Below are positions 22,382-32,739 of a stretch of DNA of 64,000 nucleotides, in pieces. The notes under the pieces are model-generated. The model worked only from the letters and a program-made list of their open reading frames with translations. It was not told where the DNA came from and ran no database searches. Location of the stretch: positions 558,001 through 622,000 of the forward strand of contig NC_018334.1 of the NCBI RefSeq assembly GCF_000234665.1, read 5' to 3'. A program made the translations under genes and the position numbers. Position 1 is the first letter of the stretch; every line of letters begins with the position of its first letter. This DNA is from Leishmania mexicana MHOM/GT/2001/U1103 (taxonomy: Eukaryota; Euglenozoa; Kinetoplastea; Trypanosomatida; Trypanosomatidae).

Positions 22382-23975
22382 TCAGGGAGACGCTGGAAGC
22401 GCTTCCCGAGGCAACGCCCTCGGTGGCGGTTGCTGAGTTCCGAGGGGCAAGTTGTGCCGGCAGGGTGCCCTTCGGTGGCAACACAAGAACGTCAATGGCC
22501 TGATAGCCCCACCCCTTCTTCGCCGCGATCGCCCCACTCAGCAGGTTCGGGTTCTCTTCTACAGGTACGCCCAAGTTGTTCAGCATCGCTGCAGCCTCTT
22601 TGTCGTCCGACGCCTTTTCCATCAGCTCCGCCGGGACAAACATCTCGACCTTGAACTGTACCCGCGACCCGGCTGGCAGGTTCACAAAGCCCCCGTTCGC
22701 CTCCATGTTCACCTCGCCCGGCAGGCGCTGCAGGCAGTTGTAATGGACAAAGACGTCACCCATCGTGACGGGTTCGCGGACGTGCGGAACACCTTTGATG
22801 TACACAAGGTCGTCCCCATCGATTTCAGCACGCAGCTCCGCCGCGGCGTGCGCATCACTTGCGAGAATGAGAGGCGCGCCCTCGCTCGCCTTGCCCCCCT
22901 CCTTGTCGGCGCCGCTACCTGCGCTGTCCCGGGGTCTCGCGTGTGGGGTGTGACGCTGCTTCTCAGACGTGCTGATGGGCCCTGGCGCCTTTCCCTCCGT
23001 CATTTTCCTGTATTTCAGCAACGGGATAAGCTTGTACGTGGCAGACACGAAGCCGTAGCCGCGGATCGGGTTGAAGCGCTTCACGCGACCTTCGTAGTGC
23101 ACGCCGGCCCTGTAGCCCTTGCCAGCGTCGCCCTTGCGCAACACAGGTGTTGGATGAGAATCGAAGATGAGCCTGGATGCACCACCCGCTGGTGACTTCA
23201 CAATGCTGCTGTACTGCGGAGGAGGAGGAGGAGGCAGGTGCACCGACGGTGCCGATGCCGACGCCTGCACAAGGACCGCACCCGTTGGAGAAAAGTGGCT
23301 GGTGGCGCTAAAAGATGGCGCTGCTCCCGGGAAGCACACCGGTGCCATATTCGACGTAGTCGAAGCGAACGGGCACGAGCCAAGTGTGTCCTCGCTCATA
23401 GTGCCCAAGGAGGGAAGCTGCGACATCCCAGATGCACTACCAGCTTGATAGACCGCCAAGGGCGCAGCACCCACGTTAAGAGGGCCGCCACCGCCGTCAG
23501 GCAGCATTGAGTAAGTTGAGCTGCACATCGACGCGCCAGAGGCGGTGTACGCAAACGTGGCCCCAGAAGCCATCATGACGGGGGCACCGCTTGTGGGTGC
23601 AAAGGTCTGCGTCACGTAGCTGACAGGCATGCCTACACCAGGGAAACCCATCATGTACATCTGGCTTTGGTCCATCATGGAAAGCATGACAGAGGCTGCC
23701 GTCGCTGCACCCTCAGCTCCTTGCGCGATGCACAGCTGCTGGGGAGGCGTGCACAGGAGCGTATTTGTGTCCAGCGGCTGCGAGGCGGAGGTCACCATTG
23801 AAAGGTGCATCATCATAGGCGCGGAACCAGAAACGGGAGCTCTAGCGGCTGCAGGTGGCGTTGCTGTTTGCGCCGCCGAGGTGATCGAGCTCGGCGGCAC
23901 ACCCACATTGTAGGCAGACGCTATGGACGGCGCGCCTTTTGAGGCACACGGAGAAGCCATGGGAAGCCAGTACAT
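22362..23975 (-). CDS. Cold-shock-domain RNA-binding protein, 537 aa as read
   Basis: The first ATG of the frame is at 23975-23973; the longer frame to 24116 starts with TTG and is rejected for a eukaryote. Residues 1-290 are low-complexity (Ser, Ala, Pro, Gly, Met, Thr) with a polyproline run near 250. The CSD begins at about 294 with YEGRVKRFNPIRGYGFVSAT (RNP1-like at 305-310). DVFVH (RNP2-like) is at 407-411, and the final strand GYQAIDVLVLPP is at 490-501. Two large insertions interrupt the fold: about 96 charged residues between the RNP motifs, and about 45 before the last strand. Likely role: mRNA binding and post-transcriptional control. The reading frame probably continues after a frameshift (see 22112-22381). 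It is a paralogue of the 15127 gene. Confidence 0.88.
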   Translation of the reverse strand: MYWLPMASPCASKGAPSIASAYNVGVPPSSITSAAQTATPPAAARAPVSGSAPMMMHLSMVTSASQPLDTNTLLCTPPQQLCIAQGAEGAATAASVMLSMMDQSQMYMMGFPGVGMPVSYVTQTFAPTSGAPVMMASGATFAYTASGASMCSSTYSMLPDGGGGPLNVGAAPLAVYQAGSASGMSQLPSLGTMSEDTLGSCPFASTTSNMAPVCFPGAAPSFSATSHFSPTGAVLVQASASAPSVHLPPPPPPQYSSIVKSPAGGASRLIFDSHPTPVLRKGDAGKGYRAGVHYEGRVKRFNPIRGYGFVSATYKLIPLLKYRKMTEGKAPGPISTSEKQRHTPHARPRDSAGSGADKEGGKASEGAPLILASDAHAAAELRAEIDGDDLVYIKGVPHVREPVTMGDVFVHYNCLQRLPGEVNMEANGGFVNLPAGSRVQFKVEMFVPAELMEKASDDKEAAAMLNNLGVPVEENPNLLSGAIAAKKGWGYQAIDVLVLPPKGTLPAQLAPRNSATATEGVASGSASSVSLSSLCTL

Positions 23976-24322
23976 GGTGAGTGCGAGGGAGATAATGGGC
24001 AATTGCTGTCTGAGCACACAAGGGTGACGTATCGCCTGCTGTTGCCCGCCGTGAATGTGAGGTGAGCCTGAAGCGCTGCCGCTCCCGTATCGTTCAACTG
24101 TCCAATTTGCTAGCAAGATATCTGTGCCTGTGCGTCAGTGAAGACACGCGCAAAGCAGTTCAAGTGAAACACAAAGGTGAAAAGACTCGAAGCGTAAAAC
24201 CAAGAATAGAAAAAAAAACACAAAAGAAGCCTGCGGAAGCACCGAGCCTACGGAGCAGACGGCACCACTGGTGAATCGAAGAAGTACAGGTACCGGTTGG
24301 GAGAGGGGTCTCGAGCACTTGG

Positions 24323-24361
24323 CTAATCGATCCCCAGGAAAAGAAAAAAAAACAGACAAGA
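24323..24361 (-). promoter_or_regulatory. Predicted trans-splice acceptor for the 537-aa CSD gene
   Basis: Minus strand: CTTGTCTG, nine T, CTTTTCCTGG, then the first AG in GATCGATTAG (24324-24323). This leaves a 5' UTR of about 347 nt. It is a strong pyrimidine tract. Confidence 0.5.
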
Positions 24362-27300
24362 GCCTCAGATTCGGTGCGCACACGTCCCCCCTGCCTCTTC
24401 GAGTTTACTCGACTCCAGCGTACAGTGAACAAGCGAGGGTCGCTCCGTTGCACAGCTACGGTTGGTCCCTACGCGCGTGGCGAAACGCGGTGGAGGCTCT
24501 GAAGATCAGCAGCAAAGCGTAGCGATTCTTGTCCTGGCACACCGCACAGGGGAAAAAAATAAAGACAAAACGGAAACAACACCAAAAAAAAGAGGGAGAG
24601 ACGTCCGACTCAACACGAAACAAAATCGTACGAGGGAAGGCGAAGCGTGTCTGCAGCTCCTAATATATATATATATATATTTAGATATATCCAAGGCCGA
24701 CCAAGGCAGTGCGAGGAGACGGGCAACACGAAATACAGCGCGAAGTAGCGAAGGATTAGACGAAAGAGGAGCGAAGAGAGAAGGCACAGCCCACAGCATG
24801 AACGACGCGAAGCCAAAAAAAGAAGATCCAGGCCGAAGAGGAAAGCGACCACGGGAGTACGCCAGCCTTTGCAAGCCTCGTCTTCCGTTGATGCGGTGCG
24901 GGCTTTTTCGTTGTTGTTTGCTTTCCTCTGTTCTCCACAACGCTTGAGAGGACTATCGGCGCGCGTGTGGAGAGGAGGAGGTGGTGGAGATGGAGGGGGA
25001 TGATGACGCGAAAGAGGGAAGCGAGACAAGGAATAACAATAATAAGGATACACGGAGAGTAGAACAGCACACACACACACGCACACGCACACAGACAGAC
25101 AGACAGAGCTTTCTCAACTTAGCGCTGGATTTTTTTATATTTTGGGTGTTCGTTCGGGACAGAGGCGGGGGCGGGGGTGTACGTGGTTAGCGCTCCAGAT
25201 GAGCTGCTGCTGTTTCCTCTTCTTTTTTTTCGCTGCCGTTTTCAGTCGTCGCCCTTCGTCCACCGAGCCTACAAGGCGCCTCCTTACACACTCACAAGCC
25301 ACTGAAAGCAAGGGCAAGGTCGGGTGCAGCAGAAGAGAGGGGGTGGGCTGGAGAGGCCCAGAGACTGGTTGGGGGGGGATGTGTGTGGGAAAGGGTGGAG
25401 GATCTGCTCTTCGTGAGCCAAAAGGGGGGAAGAGAACACGAAAACACCCGCAGACGAGGTCCGACAAATAGAGCCGGGAAACAAGAGCACAACGTTTCCG
25501 AGGAAGTGGGCCTAAAGAATACAAAGAATAGTTTTTTTTTAAAGATATATATATATATGCATCAACAGACGCACACACACACTTGTATTATGTATAGATG
25601 TATGTGAGGAACTATACATACACAGCCCAGATGATGGAGGAAAAGACGCGAGGGGCCCAAGTGCAGACAGAAGGCAGAGGAGGAGCTGCACCAAGATGGA
25701 GGCGGAAAAAAAAAGACAACGACTGTAGAAGAGCTCGTCGACGCCCCCGGGAACCAGACGCAGCGACTTCGGGGGAGAAAAAAAAAGGCGAAGGTAGAGA
25801 GAGTGGTGTGTGCGTGTGCGTGCGTATGTGTGTGGGCGTGTGAAAGAAAACGGAGGAGGCAAAGTGGTAAGTAATCCTACGCAACAATGACAGGAAACAA
25901 AATTAGGCGAGAACGGGAGGGAACGGGAGGGAACGGGCGTACAGGTAGCAGCGAGACAAGCACACGAGAGGCGCAGCGCAGACGCACCCGTGGAAAGAGA
26001 GCGGACACCTCAAGCAGCCACACGAATTTTGCGAAACAACAGAAAAAATGAAGTAGCAACCGATATTAGCAATGAAAAGATAACAGACGGTGGGGAAAGG
26101 GAACGAGAGAACCAGAAAGTGTGGAGTACACAAAGGCGGTCGATGCCAGCTGAGCAAGCACGCACGAAAAACGAGGGAGGGAGATGAGTGACGCACACAC
26201 ACAACAACAACAACAAAGAAAAGAAAGGAGGTAAAGAGTGAGTGCGGTTCACAATATTTACAGGCGCCAACACGGAACAACAAAAGACTGATGTTCAGCG
26301 ATGCGCACAAGACAAGGCACTTGCGGATATTCTTTCCCCTCTTGCTTGCTTGCTGCGCTTCCCACGTGCACAACTGAAGACAGTGATGGGATTGGCCTGC
26401 TCCACCGTGCTCGTATCGTTTTTGGTGTTGAAGTTTTCGTTTCGGGGCTTCGCTTCCACGCACACTTTGTCCCCACCACAACCACCGCTAAAAGCAAATA
26501 TGATCAATCAACACAGCCGCAAAAAGCCAGCACGAAAAAAAAATGAAAGAAGAGGAGAAGAGCAAATTATAAAACACGAAGACGCAGTGCAAACACGACG
26601 GAGAAATAGACCCAAATGTGGATCGAAGCGAAGGAGACAGCGTGGGACACGGAGGTGCAGACGGAAATACGCAAGCAGGCCAGCAGGAAGGGAAGGAGAG
26701 GAGCGACGGGCACAGGCAGGCGTAGAAACGTAGATGCGCACGCTCGACAATGTGCGGCAGCTGTCAGCAACAGGCTAGTCGACCGTCTTGTTGGGATTCG
26801 GAGGAACGAACGCGGTTCGGCATCACAAATCGAGCAGGAAAGGGCAGAGCTGAAGAGACCGTGTGCGCAAAGTGCGCGAGACGGGGAGGAGAGTTGTGCT
26901 CGTACTCGGGTGTGCTGGGAGGGAGAAGAGAGAGGATGATGTGTCGCAGTGCGTGTGTGTACAACAACAGGCACAAACAGCACCACACGACAGAGACGAG
27001 AGCCGCGATCTCTCCAGAGAAATAACAAAGCACTTGTGGCAGGTCCAATCCTCTGTCTGCAGAGCCAGAAAAAAAAAGAAGGCTGTCGTGAAGCTCAAGA
27101 CGAATGAAAAAGGGAGGGGCACACAAAGGATGTGGTGACGACAGCAAGCCTAACGGCAATACCGAAAGGGCAGTCACCAAATCGAAGCCAATTAAAACGA
27201 GTGCAAGACAACAACAGAGCCTGTCCCTCTCTCTGTCGCTTTTTTTTGCTGCAGCAGTAGCGGCAACGGTGGCGGTGGCGGCGCCTGGAACCGAGACGAA

Positions 27301-27552
27301 GAAGGGCAGAAGAAGTGGGAGGGGGAGGGGCGCGAATCACAGAGAGCGTCACGGTCCGACAGGGAAAGCGAAGGAGAGTGAAAGGGTTTTCGTTGTCCTT
27401 CTGTTTTCTGGCAGGTGGAGAGGAGAGGGGAGGAGAAGGGCTCGCCGTGGTGCACAACGCTAAAAAAAAAGAAAGCAAAGAAGAAGCGCACCCCCTCCCC
27501 TCTTGTCAAAAGGATTTGTTCTCCGACTGAAAATGAGGCCTCTGTTCCGCGT

Positions 27553-27599
<47 letters not shown>

Positions 27600-30500
27600 T
27601 GGGTGTGTCTTTTGGTCGCCTTTTACGCTCCTTCGCTTTCCGCTCGTACGATTGGAAGTCTGCCGGACCCGTTTTTTGCGTGTTGTGTGCGTGTGTGTAC
27701 GCGCTTACAGAGGGTTTATGTGTGCGTAATGAGGCAACGGCACGCTTTGCTTGTCTTTTAGCGTGTGTCCCGGAGATGAAAGGAGAGGCAAGGGGAAGGG
27801 GGAGGAGGAGGAGGATGCAGCGGGGCGACGCTGTTGTTCTACGGAAACGGTCGTGTGCTGCGTAACGATGGAGGGAAGGACACGATATACGAAAGTAAAA
27901 CACGAAAGGTGCCGCGGTGGTGGTGATCTTAGCGGGATGAAAAATAAATAAATAATAAAGGAAAGAAGACCTGAGAGTCTGCAGCGAAGGCGCTCGGCAG
28001 ATGCACAGAGACGGACTGGAGGAGGCAGAGAGCAGAGACTCCACAACGATTGGGAAGGAGAAGAACGCACACACGCGAGCGGAAACAAAAAAAAACGGAA
28101 ATAAGAAAAGGGTCGGGAATTCCGTGGCGTGTGGTGTGCGCCTCCCTCCCTCTCCCTCTCTCTCTCTCTCTGCGTCTTTTTTTGCGTGTGCGTCTCTTCC
28201 GTTTTTTTTCAGTGCTTGACTCTGCCACGCGTCCCTGGCGTTAGGGATGCCCCTCTATCAAGCGCTTGGGTGCAAGTGGCGGAGTAAGATGTGCTGAACG
28301 CGGGTCTCCACTGCCGTTTGGCTTCGCCTCGTGTACTGCTGCTCAGCTGCCGTCTCTCCTGCCTATAAATATGTGTACTGAGCTTCGGTTTCCTTTTCTA
28401 TCGTCCTCCTCGAAGGGTGATCTGTGTGTGATGTGGCGAACGGGAAGCGGAGCGAGAGGGAGGGGCAGGCGTGTTTGTCACGGCGTGCTCTGCTGTTTCT
28501 GTGCGACGGCTTGGTCGATCTCTATCCTCCCGCCAGCAGGGTGAAGCCTTGATAGGCGGCGAGCAATCAATGTACGGCCGGGACACACACACAAGGAATA
28601 TGACGAGGGAGGAGAAATTGAGAGAGGGAGAGAGAAGGTTGGGGACGGAGGGAGGGGGGAAGAAGTGAGGAAAACGCACGTAGGAGGACACGCAGGGAAA
28701 TTGACAGGGAGAAAGTGACAGGGACACAAGAAAACGGCGGACGAGTGCGACAAAGAAAAGATGAGAGAGCTGCGTGGATGTCCAAATGAGGCGCAACGCC
28801 GGCTCGGACGCAGAGACAAGGTCGCGAAACACTTACGAGAATGCGTGAGCGGACGAAATCGAGAGAGAGAGGAGAGGAGAGGGGAGGGGGTGGGGGATGA
28901 AGTACCAAAAAGGAAAACAGAAGAGGAACAGAGAAGGGAGAATCCAGCGAGTCGAAAAGGGCACGGGGCCGTGACGTCATAGAGAGACAGAGGGGAAGGA
29001 GGCGTAGAACGGGCGCGCGGCGAGAGGGACAACCGAGCAAAAGAGTCCGGATCCTCTCTGCGATGTTGGTGGGAGGAGACGGAGGTGTAGAGAGGGACGA
29101 GACGTGGACAGTTCGTCGGTGAAAAGATTATAATATCCAGACGAAACAACAACCATAATAATAATAATAAACGAGAACGAATCGCACAATGAAAAGCAAG
29201 AAGATAGATGTGTGGTGAACTACATAGAGCGAAGATGTGGTGAGGGTGTGGGTGTGTTGGAAAAGAGGGAGGGAAGGGCACACGGAATGCACGAGGAGAA
29301 AGCGGTCGTGGTGGCGGGGGATGCAGGGGGGGAGGTGACACAGCAGAAACGAAAAAAAGGGGCGGTAAAGTAGGAGCGGGCGTCTACCTTTCGCTCTTCA
29401 ACGTTGTTGTTGCTGTTGTCTTGCTTCACCCCTATTCCCTTTTTGCTTTGCCCAACGACGCTCACAAAACAAGGCAGACGGACCAGACTAGACACGGGAT
29501 GTCCACACACCACGCTCAAAGACCAGCTGCACGTTTCCTTTGTTTTCTTCGTCCCCTGATCTTTTTCTTTACGGGGGAAGGGGAGGGGGAGGGGTCAAGC
29601 AGGGGCAGAAAGGGGCAGGAAGTGGCGAAGATGACGCGGAGAAACAAAGAAAAATACCCAGCGAGAGGCGGTGTGTAAGAGTCCGAATAGCTGAGCAGAT
29701 CCTTAATGGGCGTGGTCGACTCTCTTGTGATTGTGGTCGTCGTCGCAGTTACGAAATGAGTGCGGGCGCGCGCCTGAGCAGCATACACGCGGTGAAAGAG
29801 GGACTCGGAAGAACGGGCCGGCTAAGCTGCATTCATGTGCGACTTCAAGGTTGCTGAACACTCCCGCCTTTTCCTTTTTTTCTTCTTCGCCGGTCCCCTG
29901 CGGCAGTGTTCAGGAGAGTGGGGCAGGGGAAGGCGCGAAGAAAGCTCGACTGGGGAGAAAGCAAGGGGCGGGGAGAAACGGAAACGGAAACGGAAAAGAG
30001 AGCGGTCCTGCAACTATGAGAGGAGACGAATCGAAGCAGGCGCCAGATCGTTGTGCGTACGTTTGTGTGTGTGTGTGTTACGTTGCGGGCGGGGGGAGGA
30101 GGAAAGACTTTATCCTGTGGTGTGTGTGTGTATTGGTGTGGTGTTGTCTGTGTACTCCTATTGATCTACAGAGGACGAGCATAAAACCAAAACGGAGATT
30201 AGTGTCCTTGTTTGTGGTGCAACAGCGGGAGGAGAGTTCGCATACGGTTTCACGTGCGCACGTGTAAGAGGAAGCAGCACGTCCGTAAAGGCGAGAAGAG
30301 GCGCGAAGGAGAGCTAGCAGTGGCTGGTAAGAGTGGTGTGAACATCTGCGGTGAGCTGGTTCCTGGGCAACTCGTTCCAGGAAGATCCGGTGACCAGACG
30401 ATCCACGAATGGTAAAAGCAGCGCGGGGTACGCCAAACTGCGTACCGCTGCACGCACAACCTCCAGTTTAGCGAGACGAGGCTGATGTGCTGCTGTACAG

Positions 30501-30708
30501 CTGACAAGATCGCATAGACTCCCCCCCCTTGAGGGCCTCTTGAGGACGCACATTAGAAAGCAGCGTTGTTATTCAAAGAAACGGGAGATCGACAGAGCGC
30601 TGTCCATCGACCTCTAGCAGAATAAAAAAGCGGTAGAGGCACTCGCACAATCTGTGGTAATGGGATTTCGCCTACGTTCTCCTCCACCCCTCTCTCCTTC
30701 GGTATCTG
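24362..30708. other. 6.3-kb gene-free region downstream of the 338-aa gene
   Basis: No convincing gene. It contains (TA)n runs near 24663-24680 and 25546-25558, a long (GT)n run at 27559-27592, and purine-rich plus-strand blocks. It is likely the 3' UTR of the coiled-coil gene at 30709 plus spacer before the CSD gene at 23975. Confidence 0.5.
27559..27592. repeat. (GT)n microsatellite
   Basis: About 17 GT units; on the transcript strand this is (AC)n. Confidence 0.9.
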
Positions 30709-31725
30709 TCACACGAAGCCGTCAAAAAGGTCGCAGGTGCATCTCTGGCACTGCCGGAGCACACCTCCACCTGCTCCACTTGCGGCGTCATTCAAGGCGT
30801 TATGGTACGCCTTTTGCTCTCGCTGCTGCGCTGCGTCGGCCCCTTCGATCTCTTGGCAAAGCAGCAAGACCTGCCGTTTCAGATCCACGCGGAGGTCCTC
30901 GAGCCTCGCTTGCTCTGCAGCCTGCTGAGTCTCGGCGGTCTTGCGTGCGGCCACCTGCTCAGACCGCCGTCTCGTCGCCTCCGAGAGCCTATCCTCTTCA
31001 CTCAGAAGAGGCACACACGCAGCGCGCTCTTTGTCCTCAGCGTTTAGCGCTTCCCCGTTCCCGTCGCTAGCTAGTGCCGACACTGCAGCAGCTTCCTGGT
31101 TGCCCTTGGTTCCTAGAGGTTGGCCATGGCCTGCGGTGGCGTTTCCGTTTGGATCGGTTGGCGCATCAAGCCTGTCGGCAGCTATGAGTGCTGCCAATTC
31201 CGCCTTTTGCTCCTCCAGATGCCGCTTGGACGCCGTCAAACCCTCTGCCTGTGAGGCACGCCGCTGCTGGAGTTGTGCAAGCTGGCATCGAAGATTTTCC
31301 AGGCTGTTCTGCGGTTGCAAAAACTGCGCAATGAATGCGTGTACCTGTGCCGCTCGAAGCCCGTACTGTCGACGGAGCGTCTTGACGTCTGCCTTCAGCG
31401 CATCCGCCCGCTCGGTGAGCCTCGTGCGGGGCTCTTTCAGGTGCTGGATGTGGGCCGCCGTCGCGGCAATGGCCTCGCGTTGATGCCGCGTGTGATGCGA
31501 CATCTTTAGCTTTTCCGCTTGAAGTGCCTCCCGTCGCTGACGAGTGGCGCTGTTGGGGGCGCTGTCTGCTTTCAGGCAGTCCACCTCTAGCGTCAGATCA
31601 CCTAGCAGCTGCGCCGTTGCGCGGAGGCGCTCCTCATCTCGCTGGAGCGACTGCTGGGCTTGATCTAGCGCGTTGTGGAAGCTGCGCAGAGCATCTCCAG
31701 TGGCGGCGTCCAAGTTTCCGAGCAT
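30709..31725 (-). CDS. Coiled-coil hypothetical protein, 338 aa
   Basis: ATG at 31725-31723. About residues 5-200 and 245-310 show long runs rich in Ala, Gln, Glu, Arg and Leu with heptad-like spacing, for example LDQAQQSLQRDEERLRATAQ, so the protein is probably mostly helical coiled coil. A non-helical Gly/Asn/Ala linker lies at about 205-240. The C-terminus carries CQRCTCDLFDGFV, a small Cys cluster that could bind metal or be incidental. No enzyme motif is visible. It is the last of three consecutive coiled-coil genes, suggesting (weakly) a cytoskeletal or scaffold role. Confidence 0.82.
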   Translation of the reverse strand: MLGNLDAATGDALRSFHNALDQAQQSLQRDEERLRATAQLLGDLTLEVDCLKADSAPNSATRQRREALQAEKLKMSHHTRHQREAIAATAAHIQHLKEPRTRLTERADALKADVKTLRRQYGLRAAQVHAFIAQFLQPQNSLENLRCQLAQLQQRRASQAEGLTASKRHLEEQKAELAALIAADRLDAPTDPNGNATAGHGQPLGTKGNQEAAAVSALASDGNGEALNAEDKERAACVPLLSEEDRLSEATRRRSEQVAARKTAETQQAAEQARLEDLRVDLKRQVLLLCQEIEGADAAQQREQKAYHNALNDAASGAGGGVLRQCQRCTCDLFDGFV

Positions 31726-31795
31726 CCTGTGGCGCTTGCCTCGCGCCGGAGCAGTCTCCCACGCTGAGCGAGTCTGTGAGGGCGTACAGCTGCGG

Positions 31796-31860
31796 CTTGA
31801 TGTGCGTTGATACGACGGCGGTCAGCAAACACGGAAAAAGCCACGGAAAGAGAGAGACCG
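31796..31860 (-). promoter_or_regulatory. Predicted trans-splice acceptor for the 338-aa gene
   Basis: Minus strand CGGTCTCTCTCTTTCCGTGG and CTTTTTCCG are followed by the first AG in ACATCAAG (31797-31796), giving a 5' UTR of about 70 nt. Confidence 0.35.
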
Positions 31861-32739
31861 CCTGGGTGAAAGCACAGCAGCTCTCGAGGAGAAGCCGCCA
31901 CGAAGTGTCTGTGGATACAAGAGAGCGCGTGGACTCAGAGTTCAAGAGCACAAAAAAAGGGGTGACGCGGAATATAGAAGCCATAAACCCGAATAAGCAC
32001 ACCAGCATCGGAAGAAGCGCCGACACAGGGCAGGTCTCGTAATCGGAGAAGAGGCATTGGGCAGCGGAAAACCGACACGCCGTCCGTTTACACCGGCGCT
32101 GCCCGCTGTACAGCCGTCATCTTACGTCATACGCAAAATGAGGCATGTGGCGCCTTGACCCACGTGCATCCTCGCATGCGTGCTGCGGTCGAATACCGAT
32201 TTGCCCGGCGCCCCGACGCTGGTGCGTCCAGCACCAACACTCGGAGCACCGTAATCGGCTACACTAGTAGTTACCCACGTGAAGCCCAGTGCAGCACACA
32301 AAGATAGGTAGGCACACGCTTGCGCGAGCGAGACGAGAAACGACACGAAACCAAAAGGCAGAGCGAGCATGGCAAGCATGAGAAAACGCAAGGCAAGAGG
32401 AGGGGAGGCTGCACACCATCCAGACGATGCGTCACGGATGAGGATAGAAAGCGCCCCACCGTTTTGTCGGCTGTTTTTTTGTTATTGATGTTGTTGTTAT
32501 CCTTTTTTACGCAGGAAACGTGAAACAAAACAAACAACGATGGCGGTGAAGTCTAAGGCGGGGTTCGAATAACGAAACAACGTACAGGTACAGAAAGGGG
32601 GAAAAAAGGAGGTGTGAGATGAAAGCGTCGCAGGGTCGGCGTCTGTTCGGCTGTGCGGCAAGTGCCACGTGAAGCAGGGGTACGGTGACGCACATCCTTC
32701 CTGGGCATCACGGGAGCGTGAGGTGCCAAACCCGCACCG
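31861..32739. other. Intergenic/3' UTR of the 1486-aa gene
   Basis: About 0.9 kb without a supported gene. It has a T/A-rich stretch near 32470-32510 and mixed-composition sequence elsewhere. A hydrophobic minus-strand frame (31634-32026) lacks an ATG at its first codon and overlaps the start of the 338-aa gene, so it is not called. Confidence 0.5.

Noticed and set aside
23976..24116. Longer start for the 537-aa CSD gene
   Set aside because: The first codon of the longer frame is TTG, not ATG. The first ATG is at 23975, and the resulting length matches the paralogue.
31634..32026. Hydrophobic minus-strand frame overlapping the start of the 338-aa gene
   Set aside because: The first codon is GTG, it overlaps a better gene in another frame, and the hydrophobicity reflects the pyrimidine-rich UTR.
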